Positions 1-4,326 of a stretch of DNA of 5,333 nucleotides are shown piece by piece. Source of the stretch: an uncultured Oscillospiraceae bacterium (GTDB lineage: Bacteria; Bacillota; Clostridia; Oscillospirales; Oscillospiraceae); assembly GCA_910587395.1 (NCBI GenBank), contig CAJULJ010000118.1, forward strand, positions 1 to 5,333, written 5' to 3'. The notes beneath the pieces are model-generated. The model was given only the letters and a program-made list of their open reading frames with translations, was not told where the DNA came from and searched no databases. A program made the position numbers and the translations under genes. Numbering within the stretch: position 1 is the stretch's first letter; the number at the start of each line of letters is the position of its first letter.

Positions 1-432
1 CCGCAGGGAGTTAATAACGATGTGGACATGGATATTGCCGCTTTGGTTATGGCCGTCCGGGTGGGTGCAGATCAGGACTTGGTGTCCGGGGAACTGTTCA
101 GCGCAGAATCGCTCTCCCAGCTCCTGGGCCTTGTCCATGGTCAGGCCGTGGTCGGGGCCGTCCCTGGGGTCAAAGGAAATGATGTAATGATGGCTTTTCA
201 CATCCTCCCTCTGCCGGTTCTTCCCATAGTGGAGGTTGGCCCGCATACAGGCCACGGCAAAGTCCTCTCCGCCGCAATTCAAAGAAGAAATACGGTAGTC
301 CTGGCGGGGGACAAGACGCCCGTTCTCGTCCAGGATGGGTTTGCCGGTGAACTCGTCATGCTCAAAGAGCAGATACCGCTCCGCCGCGCCATAATCGGCG
401 TTTTTAGAGGCGATATGTTTGAGTGTTGCCAA
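1..432 (-). CDS. MOBP/VirD2-type relaxase, N-terminal part (cut by window edge)
   Basis: Relaxase/mobilisation nuclease that would nick one strand at oriT, stay covalently attached to the 5' end and lead the strand into the recipient. Only the first 144 codons are visible; the frame is open to base 1. The protein begins (M)ATLKHIASKNADYGAAERYL. Tyr14 or Tyr20 is the likely catalytic tyrosine. The metal-binding histidine motif is H124-P-D-G-H-N-Q followed by IHVHIVIN (H135, H137). The segment KSHHYIISFDPRD (79-91) is typical of the Tn1549 Orf13-like group. The start is taken as TTG at 432 because relatives, as I remember them, begin at this MATLKHI position; GGGAGG at 450-445 lies about 12 nt upstream, slightly far. 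A GTG at 441 is in frame but sits only 3 nt from that site. The gene overlaps the end of mobC by 29 nt, so the two are probably translationally coupled. The family call is firm; the exact start is less so. Confidence 0.93.
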   Translation of the reverse strand, partial: MATLKHIASKNADYGAAERYLLFEHDEFTGKPILDENGRLVPRQDYRISSLNCGGEDFAVACMRANLHYGKNRQREDVKSHHYIISFDPRDGPDHGLTMDKAQELGERFCAEQFPGHQVLICTHPDGHNQSGNIHVHIVINSLR

Positions 433-802
433 TGGCTTCACCTACCTCCCGAAGCACCTGGAACTTCAGGGCGGCGAGGTCGGACAGCGCCGCCCGAACC
501 TCGGTAGAGAGGGCGTTGTACGGCGCTCCGTACTCGTTGAGATACCGGGCGATTTGGTTGAGGTTGCCGCCGATTTTCCCGTATTCCCCGGTCAGCCTGC
601 CCACGGTGGCAAGCAGTTCGTCATTGACGGGGGACACGGTAATGATGGGCTTGACGGTCGTGCCACGGATGGCCTGCCGGATAAACTCGGACTGGTTCAT
701 GCCGTAGGCGGTCAGGCGCTCCATGAAGTCGGCGTGTTCTTCCTCGGTCATGCGGGTTTTTATAATACGGCTGCGGTGGGGGGTGTTGTAGTGCTTGGAC
801 AT
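404..802 (-). CDS. mobC: MobC-like relaxosome accessory protein
   Basis: Plasmid/ICE mobilisation protein of 132 aa. It is thought to bind oriT DNA and help the relaxase open and nick it. Residues 12-46 (RIIKTRMTEEEHADFMERL, then a turn, then MNQSEFIRQAI) look like a ribbon-helix-helix DNA-binding fold: a short beta strand and two helices. Residues 73-90 (GEYGKIGGNLNQIARYLN) are the conserved MobC C-terminal signature (G-x-N-x-NQIA-x-x-N), followed by a helical tail. The ATG at 802 has a perfect AAGGAG (816-811) 8 nt upstream, which fixes the start. The length is normal for the family. The 3' end overlaps the relaxase gene, the usual mobC-relaxase order in Tn1549-type elements. Transcription probably comes from the consensus promoter at 1015-988. 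If MobC binds its own leader (the oriT region) it could also repress the operon, but that is inference. Confidence 0.93.
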   Translation of the reverse strand: MSKHYNTPHRSRIIKTRMTEEEHADFMERLTAYGMNQSEFIRQAIRGTTVKPIITVSPVNDELLATVGRLTGEYGKIGGNLNQIARYLNEYGAPYNALSTEVRAALSDLAALKFQVLREVGEAIGNTQTYRL

Positions 803-810
803 GGATTCAA

Positions 811-816
811 CTCCTT
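811..816 (-). promoter_or_regulatory. Ribosome binding site of mobC
   Basis: AAGGAG on the minus strand, 8 nt before the ATG at 802. It decides the mobC start and argues against longer upstream frames. Confidence 0.85.
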
Positions 817-833
817 ACGTTTTGAGATGATGC

Positions 834-852
834 GGGGTGTGGTCACATCCCC
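834..852. repeat. Imperfect inverted repeat near mobC
   Basis: GGGGTGTG, a 2-nt GT loop, then CACATCCCC: an 8-bp stem with one bulged T. It lies 31 nt upstream of the mobC start. It is a candidate MobC or relaxase recognition repeat. It is not a convincing terminator, because no T-run follows on either strand. Confidence 0.55.
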
Positions 853-916
853 TTTGGAAAACTTTGTCCCACCGCAGACCCCTTTCTGTTTTATTTTGCC
901 GCGATGAAAAGCGCAA

Positions 917-948
917 CGCGCCCGGGTGGTCAAGACCACCTGGGCGCG
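917..948. repeat. 15-bp hairpin in the mob leader
   Basis: Arms CGCGCCCGGGTGGTC and GACCACCTGGGCGCG with an AA loop. All 15 positions pair except one (G·T wobble on the plus strand, C/A on the minus). It sits between the promoter and mobC, so any mobC transcript would carry it. There is no T-run after the stem in either direction; the minus strand has only GCGCTTTTC eight bases on. An oriT stem or a transcript-folding control element is therefore likelier than a plain terminator. Confidence 0.7.
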
Positions 949-987
949 AACAATTTTATTGATATTCACTTTTGCATCGCTGAGATC

Positions 988-1015
988 ATTATAGCAGGAA
1001 ATGCGGATTTGTCAA
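988..1015 (-). promoter_or_regulatory. Consensus sigma-A promoter for mobC-relaxase
   Basis: On the minus strand, -35 TTGACA (1015-1010), a 16-bp spacer, and -10 TATAAT (993-988). Both hexamers match the consensus exactly. The predicted start is near 981, giving a leader of about 180 nt before mobC. A dyad, ATTCC-N9-GGAAT at 1019-1037, lies just upstream of the -35 and may be a control site. The promoter is strong enough that some form of repression seems likely. Confidence 0.85.
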
Positions 1016-1050
1016 GGTATTCCAAAATTAGAGGAATCGCGTTGCGGGCA

Positions 1051-1177
1051 GCGTAAGGGCCGGTGCGAACGCACCGGCCCAAGGCGGGTCTGGGGTGCCA
1101 ACCCCAGCAAGATTGACCAGGGAGCAAATGAGCCGAAGGGCGAAATTTGGGCCACGGGTCGAATCTTGCTCTTACGC
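1051..1177. repeat. Four-stem cloverleaf-forming segment (structured RNA or MITE-like repeat)
   Basis: This non-coding stretch lies between the end of the anti-sigma gene and the mob promoter. Four stems can form together. P1 is GCGTAAG (1051-1057) with CTTACGC (1171-1177) and closes the whole. P2 is GGGCCGGTGCG (1057-1067), AA, CGCACCGGCCC (1070-1080), a perfect 11-bp stem. P3 is CTGGGGT (1090-1096), GCCA, ACCCCAG (1101-1107). P4 is AGCAAGATT-GACC (1106-1118) with GGTC-G-AATCTTGCT (1157-1170), 13 bp with one bulge, extended inside by CAAAT/ATTTG (1125-1129, 1145-1149) and GCC/GGC (1132-1134, 1139-1141). P3 shares two bases with P4, and P1 shares one with P2. I do not recognise it as a known RNA class. 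The strand is undecided. A non-autonomous interspersed repeat is equally possible. Confidence 0.6.
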
Positions 1178-1210
1178 AAGTATCCAGGCTTTCAGATTCG
1201 TCTTTCCCTA

Positions 1211-2320
1211 TCAGCCCACCTGATACCGCTGTCCATCCACCACCACGGCGGTCACTTGGTCAGGGTCCACCAGGCGGTTGAAGCAAATGTGGTGTAGCGT
1301 GGATTTCTCGTCACTGCACACATAGTCGGCGTTGTCCAGGCCGCCATCCAGAATTACATAGGACGTGCCATCGGCGTACTCCAGGGCCAGATACTTCATC
1401 GTGTCATGGATTTCGTCGCCGTTGGGCAGATACGATCTGAGATACTGTGTGTCCAGCATCATCCCGATGGCGGAGAAGGTCACCGCCGTCTCCCCAGTCT
1501 CCGGGTTTTTCACCGTGACGGCGGGCAGGCTTTCCACCCCAGGGAGTTCCAGGTTCGCGATAGCCTTTTTGCCGTCGTAGAACTTGGCGCACAGGCCGTC
1601 CGCCGCTTTCCACCCCGCGTCAGATGCAGCCAGGGGATTTGCCAGCGCCTCCACGATCACCAGCTTTTCCGACGTACTCCGAGTTACGTCCACGTACTGC
1701 CGGCCGCCGAGCCAGGGCCACTTCACCTCGGTCTGCGGCTCAAAGCTGGGCAGGTCAAAATCCACTTTGGTAAAATCCAACACCCCGTGCTCCCAGTCCA
1801 CCACGCCTTCCGGGAAGCCGCTGGGACGCTCAATTGTGTAGTAGATTCGTCCGGTGCTGGTGTGCTCGTCCAGCACATACCCCTCCACGGTGAATGTGAA
1901 GTCCTCAAGCTGCCACTGATAGCCGCTCTCGGGCAAATAATCCCCCAGCAGTTTCATGGCTTGCTCCTCATCCACCGGGGCCAGTTCCCGCTTGGGCCAG
2001 TAGCTCAAACGGCCCATCTGGTCATAGTTCTTCTCCTCGTCCCAGGCAGTTCCACCGCCGCCCAGGATACCCTGGACAAGCTGGGGCTTGCTCACCGCCA
2101 CGTCCTGCCGGAATAGCTGATAGGCCGCTGTAGCCGTGGCGCACAGCGCCGCGATGAGCGCCACCGCCACCAGCACCGTCCGCATCGGGCGGAACCTCCG
2201 ACGCTTTGCCGGACATTTTTTCTGCGCCATCAGACCATAGGTCTGCTCCAATTTTTTGTTTACCATATCGGGCACCTCCACATTTTGTCCCAAAATATCG
2301 TGCAACTGCTTTTCGTCCAT
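1211..2320 (-). CDS. DUF4179-like membrane anti-sigma factor
   Basis: Single-pass membrane protein of 369 aa that probably holds the preceding ECF sigma factor inactive at the membrane and responds to an outside signal. The N-terminus is a short cytoplasmic segment (1-47; MDEKQLHDILGQNVEVPDMV, then a basic stretch KKCPAKRRRFRPMR). A membrane helix follows at about 48-68 (TVLVAVALIAALCATATAAY). The rest, 70-369, is a large extracytoplasmic region with many aromatic and acidic residues. The short N-terminal sigma-binding part plus one membrane helix is the layout of DUF4179/RsiV-like regulators. I see no zinc-binding HxxxCxxC motif, so it is not a ZAS-type anti-sigma factor. The start is ATG at 2320 with AGGAGGG (2334-2328) 7 nt upstream. 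That ribosome site overlaps the sigma stop codon and the two genes are 12 nt apart, so they are coupled. The signal is unknown. Confidence 0.82.
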   Translation of the reverse strand: MDEKQLHDILGQNVEVPDMVNKKLEQTYGLMAQKKCPAKRRRFRPMRTVLVAVALIAALCATATAAYQLFRQDVAVSKPQLVQGILGGGGTAWDEEKNYDQMGRLSYWPKRELAPVDEEQAMKLLGDYLPESGYQWQLEDFTFTVEGYVLDEHTSTGRIYYTIERPSGFPEGVVDWEHGVLDFTKVDFDLPSFEPQTEVKWPWLGGRQYVDVTRSTSEKLVIVEALANPLAASDAGWKAADGLCAKFYDGKKAIANLELPGVESLPAVTVKNPETGETAVTFSAIGMMLDTQYLRSYLPNGDEIHDTMKYLALEYADGTSYVILDGGLDNADYVCSDEKSTLHHICFNRLVDPDQVTAVVVDGQRYQVG

Positions 2321-2332
2321 GCTGTGTCCCTC

Positions 2333-2830
2333 CTATTCCGCCTGGTAGACCTGTTTCAAGCTGGCCCGGGCGCGCCGGAGACGGGTCTTGACCGCCTCCT
2401 CTTTCAACTCCATAGCCTGAGCGATCTCCTTTATCGTGAAACCTTCCCCGTAGTAAAGCAGAAGCACCGTGCGGTACTTCTCATCCAGACTATCCAGCAG
2501 GGCGAGAAACTCCACCCGAGCGTGGCCCGGCTCGTCTTGGCCCATCTCCGTAATTTCGTCCAGCGGTACACTCCGTTTCCGCTCCCGCAGCATATCCTGG
2601 CACTTGCGGATCAGAATTCGCACCAGCCATGTGCGGAAGTACTGGGCTTGGCGCAGCGAGGGCAGCTTTTCGAAGCAAGTCAGCACCGTCTCGCTGATGG
2701 CGTCTGCCGCATCCATATCATTGTGAAGATAACTCCGGGCCACCTTGTACAACGCGCTTTTCTGGCCCTCGATCAGTTCCACGAAGGCGGCCCCATCTCC
2801 AGCCTTGGCCCGTTTTATCAGTTGTTCCAT
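2333..2830 (-). CDS. ECF-type RNA polymerase sigma-70 family factor
   Basis: Alternative sigma factor of 165 aa that would direct RNA polymerase to a small regulon, including its own operon. Region 2 spans about 5-86 (KRAKAGDGAAFVELI, then LHNDMDAADAISETVL and FRTWLVRILIRKCQDMLRERKR, the -10 binding and core-binding part). A short linker (87-107) leads to region 4 at 108-161 (LDEKYRTVLLLYYGEGFTIK, then EIAQAMELKEEAVKTRLRRA), a helix-turn-helix for the -35. There is no region 1 or 3, as expected for ECF factors. The start is ATG at 2830 with AAGGG 5 nt upstream. A longer frame opening at 2938 is rejected because it would run through the ECF promoter and give a 36-aa tail unlike the family. It is followed directly by the membrane anti-sigma gene, a SigV/RsiV-like pairing. 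Its place between mob genes and a recombinase suggests it is carried as cargo. Confidence 0.92.
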   Translation of the reverse strand: MEQLIKRAKAGDGAAFVELIEGQKSALYKVARSYLHNDMDAADAISETVLTCFEKLPSLRQAQYFRTWLVRILIRKCQDMLRERKRSVPLDEITEMGQDEPGHARVEFLALLDSLDEKYRTVLLLYYGEGFTIKEIAQAMELKEEAVKTRLRRARASLKQVYQAE

Positions 2831-2868
2831 AACATCCCTTCTTTGCTGCTGTTGACCGGTCACACCTA

Positions 2869-2898
2869 TTAGACGGATGGGAAGGCCATCTGGGGTCA
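2869..2898 (-). promoter_or_regulatory. Likely ECF (self-recognised) promoter of the sigma operon
   Basis: On the minus strand, TGACCC (2898-2893), a 17-bp spacer and CGTCTAA (2875-2869). A CGTC-type -10 with a -35 of the TGxxAC/TGACC kind is typical of promoters read by SigV/SigW-like ECF factors. It lies about 40 nt before the sigma ATG, which fits autoregulation. The octamer GTGTGACC that contains the -35 recurs 36 nt downstream (2865-2858), just after the -10. The exact -35 assignment is uncertain. Confidence 0.6.
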
Positions 2899-2970
2899 CA
2901 CAATGGCAAAAATTTTTAATCAGTTTTAATGCGCACAAAACAAGGAGTTTAGATAATTGCCTACTTCAAA

Positions 2971-2979
2971 ATTATAACA
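2971..2979 (-). promoter_or_regulatory. Extended -10 promoter, second promoter for the sigma operon
   Basis: TGTTATAAT on the minus strand: a perfect TATAAT preceded by the TGN extension. I see no good -35 at 16-18 bp, but extended -10 promoters often do without one. Transcription would start near 2964 and read into the sigma gene, supplying a basal level of sigma/anti-sigma. Confidence 0.5.
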
Positions 2980-2988
2980 CATTTTAAG

Positions 2989-3008
2989 CTGATATAGCGT
3001 CATATCAG
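2989..3008. repeat. Dyad between divergent promoters (operator candidate)
   Basis: CTGATAT, a 6-nt spacer AGCGTC, then ATATCAG: perfect 7-bp arms. It lies between the extended -10 for the leftward sigma operon and the -35 for the rightward nuclease gene. A further TGATATGA copy overlaps the -10 at 3044-3051. A dimeric regulator binding here could affect both promoters. Confidence 0.55.
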
Positions 3009-3023
3009 TCGCTCAAAAAGCAG

Positions 3024-3052
3024 TGGACGTTCTGGCAAAACTGTGATATGAT
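3024..3052 (+). promoter_or_regulatory. Sigma-A-like promoter of the nuclease gene
   Basis: TGGACG (3024-3029, 4/6 to consensus), a 17-bp spacer, and TATGAT (3047-3052, 5/6). Transcription would start near 3059, leaving a very short leader that still includes the AAGGTGA ribosome site. The -10 overlaps the half-site TGATATGA. Confidence 0.5.
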
Positions 3053-3075
3053 TAAATTGAAAGAAGGTGAGGGCG

Positions 3076-4029
3076 GTGGACAGCGAAACGACGGTCGCTC
3101 AGGGGCTGCACGTTACGGACGACAGCGCGGGCTACGACGCCGCCTGCAAGCGCGTCCTGTCCGAAAAGTCGATCCTGGCGCGGATCATGAAGTCCTGCTT
3201 GGAAGAATACAAGGACTGCGACGTCAACGACATTGCCGAGAAGTACATAGAGGGCCAGCCCCAGGTGTCCGCCGTCCCGGTGCTGCCGGACGAGGGTGGC
3301 ACAGTCATCAGCGGCATGGACACCGAGGACAAATCGGTACACGAGGGAACAGTCACCTATGACATTCGCTTCCGGGCCATCGTCCCCGGCTCCGAGGAAC
3401 GGATCGCCCTCATCATCAACGTGGAGGCGCAGAACGATTTCTACCCCGGCTATCCGCTGATAAAGCGGGGCATATACTATTGCTGTCGGATGATTTCTTC
3501 CCAGTATGGCCGGGAGTTCACCGGTCCCCACTATGAGAAAATCAAGAAGGTCTACTCCATCTGGATTTGCATGAAACCGCCGCAGTATCGGGAGAATACC
3601 ATCACCCGGTATCGGCTGGTGGAGGAACACTTGGTAGGCGAGGGCAAAGAACCTGTCAGGAATTATGATTTGCTGTCCATCATCATGCTGTGCCTTGGCG
3701 GGCCGGATGGGGAAAACTATGACGGTGTACTTCGGATGCTGGATGTGCTTCTCTCCAATGAAACCAGCGAGGCAGAGAAGCGGAAGATTTTACAGGACGA
3801 TTACGACATTCAAATGACGCAGACAATGGAAAGAGAGGTGTCGGTTATGTGCAATCTGAGCAAGGGCGTTAGGGAAAAAGGTCATGCCGAGGGTGTGGCG
3901 GAAAACACTTTGTTGAGTATCAGAAATTTGATGGAAACATTGGGCCTAACGATTGAACAGGCTATGGCGGCACTGAAAGTCCCAGAAACTGACCGCCCCA
4001 AATATGCAAAGCAGTTAAATAGCCAATAA
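3076..4029 (+). CDS. Rpn-family / PD-(D/E)XK nuclease (putative transposase family)
   Basis: Predicted DNA endonuclease of 317 aa, of the family annotated 'Rpn recombination-promoting nuclease/putative transposase'. E. coli RpnA of this superfamily cuts DNA and promotes RecA-independent recombination. The PD-(D/E)XK core is visible: Asp96 in GTVTYDIRFRA and Glu117-x-Gln119 in ALIINVEAQN, which is the D...ExQ form of the active site. After it come conserved YPLIKRGIYYCCRMIS (126-141) and YSIWICMKPP (160-169). The C-terminal tail, about 225-317, is helical and charged (LSKGVREKGHAEG at 261-273). I chose GTG at 3076 because AAGGTGA (3064-3070) lies 5 nt before it; GTG at 3067 has no spaced ribosome site. 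The gene stands alone, divergent from the sigma operon and convergent with the recombinase. It may act in defence or as a toxin, or be a genomic multi-copy family member; the sequence does not decide. Confidence 0.87.
   Translation: MDSETTVAQGLHVTDDSAGYDAACKRVLSEKSILARIMKSCLEEYKDCDVNDIAEKYIEGQPQVSAVPVLPDEGGTVISGMDTEDKSVHEGTVTYDIRFRAIVPGSEERIALIINVEAQNDFYPGYPLIKRGIYYCCRMISSQYGREFTGPHYEKIKKVYSIWICMKPPQYRENTITRYRLVEEHLVGEGKEPVRNYDLLSIIMLCLGGPDGENYDGVLRMLDVLLSNETSEAEKRKILQDDYDIQMTQTMEREVSVMCNLSKGVREKGHAEGVAENTLLSIRNLMETLGLTIEQAMAALKVPETDRPKYAKQLNSQ
3847..4029 (+). CDS. Possible internally started C-terminal protein (RpnS-like intragenic antitoxin)
   Basis: Within the nuclease gene, AGAGAGGTG (3832-3840) is followed after 6 nt by ATG at 3847, in the same frame (Met258). 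Translation from here would give a separate 60-aa protein, beginning MCNLSKGVREKGHAEG, that is the nuclease tail without the active site. Some Rpn genes in E. coli are reported to make such short C-terminal forms that bind and block the full-length toxic nuclease. Here the evidence is only the ribosome site, its spacing and the domain boundary. The match could be chance, since the same bases encode E-R-E-V-S-V. Confidence 0.4.
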   Translation: MCNLSKGVREKGHAEGVAENTLLSIRNLMETLGLTIEQAMAALKVPETDRPKYAKQLNSQ

Positions 4030-4039
4030 GAAACGATAA

Positions 4040-4082
4040 GAACACGTCAACGGCCATTTCTGGCGGTTGGCGTGTTCCTTTA
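4040..4082 (+). terminator. Rho-independent terminator of the nuclease gene
   Basis: A 16-nt arm GAACACGTCAACGGCC (4040-4055), the 6-nt loop ATTTCT, and GGCGGTTGGCGTGTTC (4062-4077). Fourteen positions are Watson-Crick, one is a T·G wobble and one a mismatch. CTTTA follows, so the T-run is short. It starts 11 nt after the TAA stop. Confidence 0.7.
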
Positions 4083-4218
4083 CTCCAAAATGCGGCTATC
4101 ACAGCACTTTTATTATGATTTCAGGTTTTACATCTAATTGGGTGTCAAGTGTTTCATGCCCTGGCTCTTAGTTCACTGCGGATAAAGAAGTAATAGAAGC
4201 CTAAAAAAATTTGATGTT
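4083..4218. other. AT-rich spacer between convergent genes
   Basis: I find no supported gene, promoter or RNA here. It is AT-richer than the flanking genes and has stops in all useful frames. A run AAAAAAAT at 4204-4211 reads as a T-run on the minus strand and may help end the recombinase transcript. Confidence 0.4.
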
Positions 4219-4245
4219 CTAAAACGGCGCCGGGCGCCATTTTAG
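4219..4245 (-). terminator. Strong hairpin, probable terminator of the recombinase gene
   Basis: Plus strand arms CTAAAACGGCGCC (4219-4231) and GGCGCCATTTTAG (4233-4245) around one base. On the minus strand all 13 pairs hold, with one T·G wobble, followed by AACATCAAATTTTTTT. The T-run is about 10 nt beyond the stem, further than in a classic terminator. The upper part includes the GGCGCC palindrome. Confidence 0.5.
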
Positions 4246-4261
4246 GAATGCCATTCTAAAA
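4240..4261. repeat. Second palindrome sharing an arm with the hairpin
   Basis: TTTTA (4240-4244), a bulged G, GAATG (4246-4250), C, CATTC (4252-4256), TAAAA (4257-4261). Its first arm TTTTA is also the outer right arm of the 4219-4245 hairpin, so both cannot form fully at once. Confidence 0.5.
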
Positions 4262-4290
4262 GCGTAGGATCTGCAATCTGATTGTCCCTA

Positions 4291-4322
4291 TACTGTCTGG
4301 CGGTGCGCTTCGCCAGACAGTA
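4291..4322. repeat. Perfect 12-bp inverted repeat at the recombinase 3' end
   Basis: TACTGTCTGGCG (4291-4302), the 8-nt loop GTGCGCTT, and CGCCAGACAGTA (4311-4322). It begins 4 nt after the recombinase stop codon. There is no T-run on either strand, so it may protect the transcript end or bind protein rather than terminate. Confidence 0.7.
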
Positions 4323-4326
4323 CAGG

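Larger units (their letters stand above)
803..981 (-). other. Candidate oriT / mob operon leader
   Basis: This is the non-coding stretch between the mob promoter and mobC, about 180 nt. It contains two inverted repeats: 834-852, an imperfect 8-bp stem next to mobC, and 917-948, a near-perfect 15-bp stem. In MOBP systems, including Tn1549 where the origin lies upstream of the MobC-like gene, oriT is normally found here and consists of an inverted repeat next to the nic site. I cannot place the nic site from sequence alone. The overlap of a transcribed leader with the presumed oriT means relaxosome binding and transcription could interfere with each other. Confidence 0.55.

Noticed and set aside
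22..507. Long plus-strand frame opposite the relaxase
   Set aside because: It is the antisense of the relaxase and MobC genes in GC-rich DNA. It has no family resemblance and no ribosome site.
760..969. A 69-codon minus-strand frame starting GTG at 969, in the mob leader
   Set aside because: It has no ribosome site, its reading runs through the 917-948 hairpin and the candidate oriT, and it overlaps mobC in another frame. It is probably not translated, although it is rich in basic residues and directly follows the promoter.
1057..1080. Perfect 11-bp hairpin read as the terminator of the sigma/anti-sigma operon
   Set aside because: No T-run follows on the minus strand (TTACGCTG comes next). 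The hairpin is better explained as one arm of the larger cloverleaf, though it might still slow polymerase.
1406..2116. 236-codon plus-strand frame opposite the anti-sigma gene
   Set aside because: Shadow of the coding strand. The minus-strand protein has a membrane helix, a ribosome site and an operon partner; this frame has none.
2831..2938. N-terminal extension of the sigma factor from an ATG at 2938
   Set aside because: The extra 36 residues look unlike sigma region 2 and would be encoded by the ECF promoter itself. The ATG at 2830 has a ribosome site and gives the normal 165-aa length.
3052..3630. 192-codon minus-strand frame opposite the nuclease
   Set aside because: Antisense shadow of the nuclease gene, which carries the D...ExQ active site and a ribosome site.
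4083..4190. TTGACA on the minus strand (near 4145) as a promoter
   Set aside because: No -10 lies at 16-18 bp, and nothing is encoded downstream on that strand before the nuclease terminator.
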